24,341 bases of DNA. It comes from Promethearchaeota archaeon. GTDB lineage: Archaea > Asgardarchaeota > Lokiarchaeia > Sigynarchaeales > SOKP01. The position numbers and the translations under genes were made by a program. This document shows positions 6,949-15,860 of this stretch, one piece after another. Numbering within the stretch: position 1 is the first letter of the stretch; each line of letters starts with the position of its first letter. Where the stretch lies: assembly GCA_014730295.1 (NCBI GenBank), contig WJIN01000045.1:1-24341 (forward strand), given 5' to 3'. The notes under the pieces were generated by a model that had not been told where the DNA came from, did not search any database, and saw only the letters and a program-made list of their open reading frames with translations.

Positions 6949-8676
6949 ATGTCATTTTTAAAATATATCGACAAGAATATAATTGAAAATTTAATGAATT
7001 CGCATGAATTTAAAGCATGGCTGATTTCAAGACGATGGTTCGGCGATAAATTTCTGTTATCTAATCTGGATTTCTATATTTCTCTTGAATATTTTGAAAT
7101 CATCGCGGAAAGAATATTTTTGACTATTATCAAAATCTCACGAAAGGAAGATTATGAACAATCTTATTTCTTACCATTATTATATTATAAAAATCTAAAC
7201 CAAATACTTGAGAAAAGCGAGAAGGAGAAGGATAATTTTATAAAACTTACAGAAAACACATTTAGCAAAAAAATCGCTTTAACTCTTGAGAGAGAACAGA
7301 AGGTCTTTACCTTTAATTTATTAGAAGCAGAATTTACCTTATTTTTTTGGAAAAATATGTTATTTGAACAAGAAATAACAGAAAGTTTTCCAAAGCTTTC
7401 TCTCAAGCTCACTTTATATGAAGAACAATTTCAAGACGAAGAAAATATGAGAAAAGTCCAAAATCTCATAGAAGCAAGTATATATTCTGAAAGATATGAA
7501 GCAGAATTGGAACAACTAGGTAAAGGAAATACGACAAACTTGTTATTTAAATTAACGCTTAATAATAAGGTGGAGGATACAGAATCAATGTCCTATGTTA
7601 TGAAATCATATAAAGAATATTCCGAAAGTATTGAACCTCAAACGCTATTTGTATTAGTGAAAAATAACTATCCTGGAGCGCCAAAAATCTATGGTACCAT
7701 AAAGTTACAAGGAAAAGACGCGATTGGTGTGTATCAATATATCCAGAATCAAGGAAATGTGGGAGATATACATTGGAGTGAGTTGAATGAGATGGTATAT
7801 GAGGTTTTTTCGGATCCAAATAGTGATTTTTCAAAATTAAATGAGAAAATGGAAGTCTCTCAATTGATTAAAGATTACTGCAGCGAGACGCTACAAATGT
7901 CGTCGGAAATTGCAAAATCTATAAAAAATTTGCATGAAGCATTAATCCTTCCCGAAGATTCAAATTATATCTCTGAAGTTGTGGAAAGCGATTTTTATCT
8001 GAGTAACTATACCCAAAAGCTCAATCTTATGATTTCCGATCTTCAATACTTAATGAAACAAGAGTCAGAAAATATGTTCTATAATCTTCCTAAGATTAGT
8101 TCAGTATTGATAGATACCAAAGATGTATTAGAAAAATTTAGAACTGATTTTCAGAAAGAAAATATTGATGTACAACCTGTACATCAGGATCTTCATATGG
8201 AACAGATTCTCTATGAGAAAGAAGATGGAACATACAATTTTTATTTTATGGATTTTGAAGGGGATCCACAACTTTCATTGGAGGAAAAAAAACAAAAATA
8301 TCCTACGGAAAAAGACTTAGCATCGTATCTGCGTTCATTAAGCTATATTAAATTTAATACTTTACTTCAATATATTGAAAAGAAAATAGTTGATAAGGAA
8401 AAATATGTTGTTTCCGAAGAAATCCTGTATAGTCTATTTTTCCGAAAAGGAACGCGCGAGAAGCGAAAAACTTTAGATGCGCTTCTGAGATTCTTGAATA
8501 AATGGGAATCAAAAATTATGAATAAATTTCTAAAAGACCTTAACCCAAGCATTACTCTAATTAACTACTATACTATAGAACGTATTCTTCATGAAGTTCA
8601 ATATGAAATGCTCTTTCGGCCCAATAAATTTATTATACCCCTTTTAGGACTGCAAGAAATCATTGAGAATAATTAA
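6949..8676 (+). CDS. Maltokinase-like kinase (aminoglycoside-phosphotransferase fold)
   Basis: A 575-residue kinase. The N-terminal cap carries LISRRWFGDK (residues 25-34), the RWFxGK hallmark of maltokinase N-terminal domains. The catalytic loop is HQDLHMEQ (412-419) with Asp414 as the expected base, and the metal-binding segment is MDFEGDP (434-440), matching the H-x-DLH and DFEG-[ED]-P motifs of Mak/Pep2. EKDLASYLRSL (454-464) is the expected following helix. Maltokinases phosphorylate maltose at C1 using ATP; in bacteria the product feeds GlgE. It is longer than the usual 440-460 residues because of an expanded N-terminal and middle part. GGTGGG lies 8-13 bases before the ATG. The neighbouring GH57 enzyme supports an alpha-glucan role. 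A different glucosyl acceptor (glucose, maltodextrin) is possible because no GlgE or trehalose synthase is in the window. Confidence 0.85.
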   Translation: MSFLKYIDKNIIENLMNSHEFKAWLISRRWFGDKFLLSNLDFYISLEYFEIIAERIFLTIIKISRKEDYEQSYFLPLLYYKNLNQILEKSEKEKDNFIKLTENTFSKKIALTLEREQKVFTFNLLEAEFTLFFWKNMLFEQEITESFPKLSLKLTLYEEQFQDEENMRKVQNLIEASIYSERYEAELEQLGKGNTTNLLFKLTLNNKVEDTESMSYVMKSYKEYSESIEPQTLFVLVKNNYPGAPKIYGTIKLQGKDAIGVYQYIQNQGNVGDIHWSELNEMVYEVFSDPNSDFSKLNEKMEVSQLIKDYCSETLQMSSEIAKSIKNLHEALILPEDSNYISEVVESDFYLSNYTQKLNLMISDLQYLMKQESENMFYNLPKISSVLIDTKDVLEKFRTDFQKENIDVQPVHQDLHMEQILYEKEDGTYNFYFMDFEGDPQLSLEEKKQKYPTEKDLASYLRSLSYIKFNTLLQYIEKKIVDKEKYVVSEEILYSLFFRKGTREKRKTLDALLRFLNKWESKIMNKFLKDLNPSITLINYYTIERILHEVQYEMLFRPNKFIIPLLGLQEIIENN

Positions 8677-8690
8677 TATCCTTTTATTTT

Positions 8691-9263
8691 TTATTTCTTA
8701 TCCTCAACTTTTGCAAATTCAAAAGCAAAATGTGAAGCATCCCGTCTGACGGGTTGGATGGTCTCTTTATATTTTTTCATTAATTTGCTGCTGTCTTCCA
8801 GTTCTTCTGTGATAAATTCTTTATCAAAATCCCCTTTATCGCCTTTTGTAATAAGATACCAAATAAAAGCTTCTACAAACCTTTCGGGTCCAAACTTTTT
8901 GGTAATTAAAATATAGTTTTCTTTATCAATAAATTTTGGAAATAATCCATATTCTTCACAAAGATCTAATTTAAAAGATACATCGTCCAATTTTCCTTGT
9001 AACCTTGCGAGATCGTTGATAAAACGAGCCAATTCAGTACCAAGTTCGATCTGTTTTTTTTCATCAAAATTTGAAATTAAAGATTTAAAAAATCTCCTTT
9101 TTAATAAAACAAGGTCATTTTCATTGAATGATTTTATCGAACTATGGTCTATTAAAAAGAAACGCGCACGTTCTAAATATTCTCTAATAACCGCGGCTTT
9201 AGTTAGGCGTCGCTTTTTACAAATCTCATCTAATGTATTATCTAATTCTGGACTTATCCTCAC
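8691..9263 (-). CDS. Ribbon-helix-helix DNA-binding protein with unknown C-terminal domain
   Basis: A 190-residue protein. Its N-terminus (RISPELDNTLDEICKKRR, then LTKAAVIREYLERA) is a ribbon-helix-helix (CopG/MetJ-type) DNA-binding domain. The rest is mainly helical, with no motif I recognise. The start drawn is GTG 9263, but this cuts the DNA-binding beta-strand. In-frame codons upstream read KKDAILT before VRISPEL, which is the normal RHH strand, and they stay open to a TAA at 9312-9314. That open part has no ATG, GTG or TTG. It has an ACG (9306-9308) eight bases after a perfect AGGTGA, and an ATG (9329) beyond the TAA. The real start is therefore non-standard, or the upstream part carries a mutation. 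It follows the SWIM gene by 217 bases on the same strand and may regulate that locus, an inference from position only. Confidence 0.8.
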   Translation of the reverse strand: MRISPELDNTLDEICKKRRLTKAAVIREYLERARFFLIDHSSIKSFNENDLVLLKRRFFKSLISNFDEKKQIELGTELARFINDLARLQGKLDDVSFKLDLCEEYGLFPKFIDKENYILITKKFGPERFVEAFIWYLITKGDKGDFDKEFITEELEDSSKLMKKYKETIQPVRRDASHFAFEFAKVEDKK

Positions 9264-9480
9264 GGTGAGAATAGCATCTTTTTTATTTTTGTTTTTATCT
9301 TTGGACGTAGATTATTCACCTAATTCCATTTGAAGCATTTTTATGGCGATTTTTTAAATTATTATGACGAATTCTATGTAACGAAAGTAATTTTTGTATT
9401 TATTTTTATTCATATTGAAATAATTTTTAGCACTTCAATGTTTATCCAAATCCAAAAAAGTGAGTCGAATCCTAATTTTT

Positions 9481-11865
9481 TCAAACAGAGATTACGGAAA
9501 GTACTTCTGGATTATGTATGCGTAAGAATTCCAAATTTTTAAGAATTTTTTCAAGGTCTTCTGTAGTTATTAAGAATTTTTCTTGCATTTTTCTGTTCTT
9601 TTTATCCAAAGTGATTCTGATAATGTCCAAAGCATCTACGATTTTTTTTCCATATTTGTTCCGAATCAAATCGGAAATATCATATAATCCCTTTGTAACC
9701 TTAATAATTTGAGAGTTTTCTAATTCATTCTTAAGATCATAGATAATCTTTAGTGTCCATTTTTTAAACTCTGGAAATGATTTAAGAATATTTAGATTGA
9801 TTTCATGATATTTCTTATTTTTGATCACGTTAATTAATTTGGCTGTTATAAATTTTTTAAAATCATACCTTAATTCTTGTAAGCAATCCCTATTCAAGGG
9901 GGTTTTTGAAAACTCTAAAAGGGTATTTTCATCTCTAAAAATGGTTTTATACTGTTTAAATCCGATCAGATTTAATATTTTATTCTCTGAATGAGATTGA
10001 TTCCGTATTTTTAGATAAAATTGATTATAATCGGCTGAGACTTTTTCTTGCATCAATTTATTGAAATAGTATTTAAATCGGTCCTTTTTTGGAGAGAATA
10101 TATTTTCAAATTGTTGATTAATCCTATTGTAGGCATCAATTTCATCTATTTTATGATTCTTTAAATCAGCTACTATACTAAACGGCAAATAGGAGCATAC
10201 ATACATTATACCTTCATAAACCAAGTCAATAGCAGTTTTTATACCTAATTTTCGTATTGGGCGGAATATCTTAATGTTTGAGGGCTTTATCGTAATCGGT
10301 TCTTTCTGACATAAGGTCAGGTCAAAAGGGTTGATCTCATAAGTTAAGGGATTATCTTTTTCAGGTATGATAAATCCATCAAAATATTGACAAATATAAC
10401 TTCCTAAAACCGGTTTTTGAGCAAGATCCCATTCAATAAGAATATACTTGCTCACATCTTTTAGTTTAATGTTAAAATTTAAATCACTGGTATCGTGAGT
10501 TAATACGGTATTTTGAATACTAGGATTCTCATCATTCCAGAATTGTTTAACTTCTCTTTCCAATGGATTATTGCTATTAAAAATATGTTTAAACACGGGA
10601 AAATTTTCTATAAAATAATTATTACTGATATAATCCAGATGATGTTTTTCAAATCCGCATTTCTGAAGGATATAATAGTAGAGTGGAGATTTGTTTTTTT
10701 TTACATTGGACCATAAGATGGTAGGAAATCGGTATTTATAATGAAATTTGATCTCTTCAAGTTTATCTGTTTTTGTATTCGAAATCACCAATGATCTTAA
10801 AGCAGCATGTTTTTGTTTAAGTCCTTCTCGATAGAGGTTTTCAATCTTTGTTTTATAGTCAATTAATTCGGAAGTTGAAACAATAGAATTTTTAACTTGT
10901 AAATTGTCTGCTATGTCCATTAGCGACTCAACATAAGGTTTTGAATCTAGATTGGTAATGGCCCGTTGAATTTCAGACTTTAAGATATGGATGATCTTTT
11001 TTTTTATAGCTATATTTGATAAGACTTTTTGGTTTTCAAATTCATGGCATTCAATAAAGAAAGGTTTGAGAGATAGTATATTCTGAAATTTATGGAGCAA
11101 AATAAATTTTAAAAGAGGGTTTTCAATTTCAGACAGATTAATTTGATTTAGCAATCTTGTTCTCTCAACCTCCTCTAATTTTAACATTAAAAGTTGGATT
11201 TTAATAAAAATATCAACTAGAATTTCAAATATATAAGAATCGATCTTAGAAATTATTGAATTGATCATTTTAGGAAACGAGGCAGTATTTTTTCTAATTA
11301 GTTGGTCATGTTGGATTATATATTTGATAAATTGCCCTGGGAGGTCTTTATCTGTTGATAATTTTAGAATCCTCGTAATATAATCTAAATTATTTGATTG
11401 GGTATATGCTTGAGATAAAAATTCAATTGCTTCTAAATACTTTTTCTCTTGAATCAATTTATTAGCTTTTTGAGACGAGTTCGCTTGTTTACTCCTTTTT
11501 ATATCTGTGAAATTGGAAGAAAATTTTATGTTCTTATAATTCTCCACGATTTTTTTGCATACTTCATGATCTATTACTAAGAGCGTTTTTAAGATATGTT
11601 TACAGAAGTTATAGCCTTTTTTATAATCGGGACAATCATGAATGACGAGAAAGTTATTGCTTTCTTTTTCAAGAATATTAACTATATAGCTATTATCACT
11701 AGAGCCTTTTATACTGCATAAAATCGTAATAGGATTGGTTTCAACATCAAAATTAATAAAATTCTTTGAGGGTATATTTCTTGCTCTACTCAATCTCCTT
11801 CCGACTGCATATCTTTTTACAAGATCTTCATTTTCTCTGTTATTTATTAATCTAATATTCTTCAC
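9481..11865 (-). CDS. SWIM-like zinc-finger protein of a MoxR-VWA-SWIM locus
   Basis: A 794-residue protein. Near the N-terminus, residues 58-95 read as a SWIM zinc finger: strand SYIVNILEKESNNFLVI, then HDCPDYKKGYNFCKHIL. The metal ligands are His76, Cys78, Cys88 and His90, so the usual C-x-C-xn-C-x-H has His in place of its first Cys. SWIM domains mediate DNA or protein contact. The remaining roughly 690 residues are predominantly helical, rich in Lys, Ile and Asn, without a motif I can name. The start is GTG 11865, only 9 bases after the VWA stop. The AGGTGA at 11867-11862 overlaps this GTG, so either translation is coupled to the VWA gene or it starts at the in-frame ATT 11856. The third gene of an ATPase-VWA-SWIM operon, it resembles E. 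coli YehQ by gene context. Confidence 0.75.
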   Translation of the reverse strand: MKNIRLINNRENEDLVKRYAVGRRLSRARNIPSKNFINFDVETNPITILCSIKGSSDNSYIVNILEKESNNFLVIHDCPDYKKGYNFCKHILKTLLVIDHEVCKKIVENYKNIKFSSNFTDIKRSKQANSSQKANKLIQEKKYLEAIEFLSQAYTQSNNLDYITRILKLSTDKDLPGQFIKYIIQHDQLIRKNTASFPKMINSIISKIDSYIFEILVDIFIKIQLLMLKLEEVERTRLLNQINLSEIENPLLKFILLHKFQNILSLKPFFIECHEFENQKVLSNIAIKKKIIHILKSEIQRAITNLDSKPYVESLMDIADNLQVKNSIVSTSELIDYKTKIENLYREGLKQKHAALRSLVISNTKTDKLEEIKFHYKYRFPTILWSNVKKNKSPLYYYILQKCGFEKHHLDYISNNYFIENFPVFKHIFNSNNPLEREVKQFWNDENPSIQNTVLTHDTSDLNFNIKLKDVSKYILIEWDLAQKPVLGSYICQYFDGFIIPEKDNPLTYEINPFDLTLCQKEPITIKPSNIKIFRPIRKLGIKTAIDLVYEGIMYVCSYLPFSIVADLKNHKIDEIDAYNRINQQFENIFSPKKDRFKYYFNKLMQEKVSADYNQFYLKIRNQSHSENKILNLIGFKQYKTIFRDENTLLEFSKTPLNRDCLQELRYDFKKFITAKLINVIKNKKYHEINLNILKSFPEFKKWTLKIIYDLKNELENSQIIKVTKGLYDISDLIRNKYGKKIVDALDIIRITLDKKNRKMQEKFLITTEDLEKILKNLEFLRIHNPEVLSVISV

Positions 11866-11874
11866 CTGAGTGAT

Positions 11875-14433
11875 TTACTGGTTGGAAATGATCTCAGAGA
11901 TCAATTTAGGAAAATCCCTCCATTGATCCAAGGTTAATAAGCTACCCTCCGCCATTTTTACCATTCTATTTGCTAAGACGGGTGAAAAATTAAATTTCGG
12001 AACCACCATTACAAACCTTACATTATTATCCTTCATTTTACGCAATTCTTGTTTACTATCATCGAAATCGAAAACATCAGCATCTGTAAATAAAATATTC
12101 AATCTATATTTTGAACGAGTCTTTTTCTCAAACTGATTATTAGCCCAATCTAATGCTGAACGTATACAAGTCCCTCCATATGCATTAATATCTAGCAATT
12201 CTTCCGCTAATTGGTCTAAATCTATATCTTCATCAATATCTTTTAGTCTATGAGTATTTGATTCGAAAAATGAAAGAGCAAGTTCTTCTGGATTAAAAGC
12301 ATAAACCAGCATTGTAGCACATAATGCCATCTGTGCAAGTTTTTCGCCGCTCATACTCCCACTTATATCTAATTCTAAGACCAAACATCTGAGTCCTTGA
12401 CTTGTTTTATGAACTAAAAAATCGTCGTTAGTAATCATATTAATTGTTTTTCCGGATTCGATAATATTATTAATAGTATCTTCTAAATCTATAAGTTCAA
12501 AACTATCACCAATATTATATGGGACGACGGTATTCTCAACTAAAGGACCCGAATTCGATGTTCCTATGAGATTATTGGCTGCTTTTATGCCAAGATCAAT
12601 CATTATATTTTTTATTATTTGTTTTACTTTTTCTTTCACTTTCGGAGAAATATTATGTTTAGAAAAAAACCATTGTTCCAATAAATCTAATCCACTCCCT
12701 GCACCTAAAGATGAGATAGCAAGGTCTATAAATTCATTTCCAAGGTTGTTTGCGTGTTGAAGAACATCAGCCAAATTAGTTTCACCCATCGCAGAGATGA
12801 CTGAAAGATTAGGGGGATCCATTTCAAACGCAATATTAACTAACTCTCCCACCTGATTCCAATTTAATTTAAGGTTTTTAAGAAATTTTTTGTAGTCTTG
12901 ATATTGAGATTGATTCTCAGACACAATTTTTTTCAGATTATCATAGGTAGGGTTTATCAATTTAAGAATTTCTGACTCCGACATTCCCAATTCCTTTCCA
13001 ACCTTTTTTATCGTATTGGTGTTAAGATGATAACCCATATCAGAAAATTCCTCGATAACATTCTTAAAATCTTCTTGATTTGAAACATAAGGTAGCGTCT
13101 CGTCTAAAATCTCATTGATTTTATCGTTAAGTTGAGTTTTGCAAATCGGATCTGAACAATATGAACTTTGATTTATAATTCTATCAAGATAATTCTTAAT
13201 ATAATTATAAGGATCCTCGGATTTCTCATTTTCCTGTATAATATTTTCTAATTCTTCATCAATTGTATTGCTTAATAATTCTCTCCAATTATTAGATTTA
13301 GTGGGATTATTAATAAGAGCATCTCGTATATCTTCTAATTCTGAAGTTTTGTCCAATTGGTTAGACATTTCCTCCATATAGGTTTCTAACAGGTTTCCCC
13401 CAAAATATCTATCAATATTTTTAATAGTTTTATAGGTCTCCTCAAAATCCTTGTCAAGACTATTTCCTATTAAGTTTTCAACAATTTCTTTTGATAAATC
13501 TAAATTCTCACCTAAGGTTTTTGCAGCCTCAAAAAAGTCATTAATGTCTCTATTCATCCCTGAAAGAAATTCTTCAAATAAATTTCGCACTAATTTTGTG
13601 CCCGTATCATCTAAAATTTCAGATTTGATTAGGAAATCCATTGTTTTGAGAGCATTATAAAAATTATCGCAAAACTCTTCCCTCATGGTTTTTTCGAATT
13701 TTTTCAAATCATAGTCTTGTACTAGCTCAGCTCCTATTCGTTCATGAATTTTCTCCGTTTTTTGTATTAGCTCATCAAGAAGATCTAAAATTTTAAAATT
13801 AAGAATATCTTCTTGTTCCAAATTATTAATTTTTTTTCTTAAGATATTTTGAGCATATTCAACCACATCATTAAGCGTTTTAATATTATTAAAATCGGCA
13901 ATAACATTATCCTCTATTACTTTTAAAGCCGTTTTATAGGGATCATCCTTTAAATCGTCCTTAAATTTATGAAAGAACTCATCATAAGCATTATGGTACG
14001 TTTGATCCCAATTAAAATCGTCCAATTCTTTCAGATTCCGTTCAAGAAAATTTAAATCATCAAAAATCTCATCCAACTCATCAAAGGTAGATTTAAATTC
14101 ATCTACCAAATCCGAAGGATTTACCGTTTCAAGATTATCCAGATTACTCAGCTCACAAATAGAAAGAGATTTTTTATGTGGATTAGAATACGATAATATC
14201 TCATTTGCGATCTTTCTTGCTAGTTCTTGATTTTCCAAAGGACTCGTAACAACAGCAATATCTACAAAATCTTGTAAATCACAATATCCTCGATTTATAA
14301 ATCGTGCAATAATTAACCTACAAATCGCTAGAGCTTGTCTAATCGACGGTTTATAAGGACATTTTTCGTGATTTCGTAAAATATGGATAAATTTCAATGA
14401 AAACCATATTGGATCTTGAGGAAACAATATCAT
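11875..14433 (-). CDS. VWA-domain protein of a MoxR-VWA-SWIM locus
   Basis: An 852-residue protein. The C-terminal region (about 682-850) is a von Willebrand A domain with a complete MIDAS: DISGSM (Asp689, Ser691, Ser693), Thr755 in YGGTCI, and Asp784 in FTDADVFD. The N-terminal 80 residues are helical and resemble the partner-binding start of other MoxR-associated VWA proteins. The stretch from about 100 to 670 is a long acidic, coiled-coil-like helical array rich in Asp, Glu, Asn and Leu. Proteins of this type pair with a MoxR AAA+ ATPase, as CoxE with CoxD or YehP with YehL, to remodel or metallate a client. The ATPase gene ends 32 bases upstream and the SWIM gene starts 9 bases downstream, so the three form one operon. 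GAGGT lies upstream of the ATG. The client is unknown. Confidence 0.9.
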   Translation of the reverse strand: MILFPQDPIWFSLKFIHILRNHEKCPYKPSIRQALAICRLIIARFINRGYCDLQDFVDIAVVTSPLENQELARKIANEILSYSNPHKKSLSICELSNLDNLETVNPSDLVDEFKSTFDELDEIFDDLNFLERNLKELDDFNWDQTYHNAYDEFFHKFKDDLKDDPYKTALKVIEDNVIADFNNIKTLNDVVEYAQNILRKKINNLEQEDILNFKILDLLDELIQKTEKIHERIGAELVQDYDLKKFEKTMREEFCDNFYNALKTMDFLIKSEILDDTGTKLVRNLFEEFLSGMNRDINDFFEAAKTLGENLDLSKEIVENLIGNSLDKDFEETYKTIKNIDRYFGGNLLETYMEEMSNQLDKTSELEDIRDALINNPTKSNNWRELLSNTIDEELENIIQENEKSEDPYNYIKNYLDRIINQSSYCSDPICKTQLNDKINEILDETLPYVSNQEDFKNVIEEFSDMGYHLNTNTIKKVGKELGMSESEILKLINPTYDNLKKIVSENQSQYQDYKKFLKNLKLNWNQVGELVNIAFEMDPPNLSVISAMGETNLADVLQHANNLGNEFIDLAISSLGAGSGLDLLEQWFFSKHNISPKVKEKVKQIIKNIMIDLGIKAANNLIGTSNSGPLVENTVVPYNIGDSFELIDLEDTINNIIESGKTINMITNDDFLVHKTSQGLRCLVLELDISGSMSGEKLAQMALCATMLVYAFNPEELALSFFESNTHRLKDIDEDIDLDQLAEELLDINAYGGTCIRSALDWANNQFEKKTRSKYRLNILFTDADVFDFDDSKQELRKMKDNNVRFVMVVPKFNFSPVLANRMVKMAEGSLLTLDQWRDFPKLISEIISNQ

Positions 14434-14465
14434 ATGAATTTTTTACCTCTATTATAGCGCAATTT

Positions 14466-15689
14466 TTAAGCTGTTCCTATTATTTGGGAAATAATATTGG
14501 TCGCAATATCATTTACTTTCACTCCTGGTTTTGGATTAATTGCACCAATTAACACATTTTTAGCCACTTTTCTTAATATTTGATTTGGGTTTTGATGAGG
14601 ATATTTCAGCTTCAACAAGCCCGATAATCTTGCCATCGCAATACCGCTTCTCAGACTTGCGGGAATTTGAATTTGATGATGATTTCTAGTACGGTTGATT
14701 ATTAAATATATTTTTTCAAGGATACTTTCATCTATTTTATAATGGGGATTATTTTGTTCAATAATTTTCATTTCAGTTTGCTTTTCGGGGTAATCAAGCT
14801 CTATCCAGACGTTAAACCTATCCTTTAATGCCTCACCTAAGCGGTGTGTTCCAACTAGCTCAGAGGGATTCATAGAACCTATAAAAAAAAACCCGCTCGA
14901 CGCTTTAATACGTCCAAGATGAGGGACTGCAAAGGTCCTTTCTTCGAGTGGTTCAAGTAATGAATTCTGAGTATATTCCGTTGCCCTATTAATCTCGTTA
15001 GCTAAAAATACTCCACCTTTGAGCATTGTTTTTAATAAGGGTCCCGGATTAAAAGATTCAAAATTAAATCCCTTTTGAATGGTAATTGAAGGATTAAAGG
15101 ATCCAATTAAATGAGCGGGTTTAGTAGATTCATCAAAAGTGATCCATTCAAAGGAATGATTGCCAGTGAGGTCAGATCTCATTTGCGCATAATATCTGCA
15201 TAGAGTAGTTTTTCCTATTCCGGGAGGTCCCACTAGAATTGGATGAAGCTCTGAAGCATCTGCCTCTAAAAGCAGATCTAGCGCTTCTTTATACTGCCCC
15301 GATAATACTATTTCAATCTTTTTTTCCTTATCAGACACCTTATTTTTTTCAAAAAGCGTCTTTAAATCTGCTTCATTCTGTTTCTGAGCTTCATTCATCA
15401 ACTGCTTAAATAGAGTTGTTTCTTTTAATATATTCAAAAGATCCTCATCGTCAGCAATATTATCTTTATTCGTGTTTTTTACTTTTCTTTCTTTTGAGAT
15501 CTCTTTTTTATCTATAAGTTTATTCTCTTCCAAGATTATGTTCAATTCATCTTCCGTGAGAGTTTCTATAATTAAGTCAATAATCGCTTTCTTTCTCAGC
15601 CCACTATAATCCTCAATCTTATAGTTTTTACAGATCTCAATTAGATTCTTTACTGTTAATTTCCCTAACAAAATATTTGGATTTTGCAT
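14466..15689 (-). CDS. MoxR-family AAA+ ATPase with SAP/Rho_N-like N-terminus
   Basis: A 407-residue AAA+ ATPase. Residues 9-50 (KLTVKNLIEICKNYKI, then a Lys-rich helix) resemble a SAP/Rho_N helix-extension-helix module that often binds nucleic acid. A charged linker follows to about 120. Walker A is GPPGIGKTT (154-162) and the Walker B strand is GVFLANEINRA (226-236). Sensor 1 is GSMNPSE (271-277) and the Arg finger region is LKDRFNVW (288-295). Walker B has Asn231 where MoxR proteins usually have Asp, while the catalytic Glu232 is kept. AGGTG is 8 bases before the ATG. It heads the operon with the VWA and SWIM genes. MoxR ATPases act with VWA partners as chaperone-like remodelling machines; the client here is unknown. 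Confidence 0.92.
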   Translation of the reverse strand: MQNPNILLGKLTVKNLIEICKNYKIEDYSGLRKKAIIDLIIETLTEDELNIILEENKLIDKKEISKERKVKNTNKDNIADDEDLLNILKETTLFKQLMNEAQKQNEADLKTLFEKNKVSDKEKKIEIVLSGQYKEALDLLLEADASELHPILVGPPGIGKTTLCRYYAQMRSDLTGNHSFEWITFDESTKPAHLIGSFNPSITIQKGFNFESFNPGPLLKTMLKGGVFLANEINRATEYTQNSLLEPLEERTFAVPHLGRIKASSGFFFIGSMNPSELVGTHRLGEALKDRFNVWIELDYPEKQTEMKIIEQNNPHYKIDESILEKIYLIINRTRNHHQIQIPASLRSGIAMARLSGLLKLKYPHQNPNQILRKVAKNVLIGAINPKPGVKVNDIATNIISQIIGTA

Positions 15690-15730
15690 TTTTTTAACAC
15701 CTGACAGATCTAAAAATCTTTATTTATGGT

Positions 15731-15750
15731 TATAAAATGTTTATTTAAAC
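15731..15750 (-). promoter_or_regulatory. Probable TATA region for the ATPase-VWA-SWIM operon
   Basis: On the minus strand this holds GTTTAAATAA followed by ACATTTTATA, two TATA-like stretches 42-61 bases before ATG 15689. That leaves a short leader containing the AGGTG ribosome site. Assigned by position and composition only. Confidence 0.4.
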
Positions 15751-15860
15751 TCTGAAGATTTAGTAATATAGTTTTTTCTGTGTGTTTTTAATGAAAGGAG
15801 AGTGATGATTTTTTTAAATTAAGATATTTGAGTTGAAATTTTTCTTTCAGAGTAGGATTT

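Noticed and set aside
9330..9542. Plus-strand open frame of 70 codons between the RHH and SWIM genes
   Set aside because: It overlaps the 3' end of the SWIM gene, has no ribosome site, and its composition (runs of Phe and Ile) looks like AT-rich noise.
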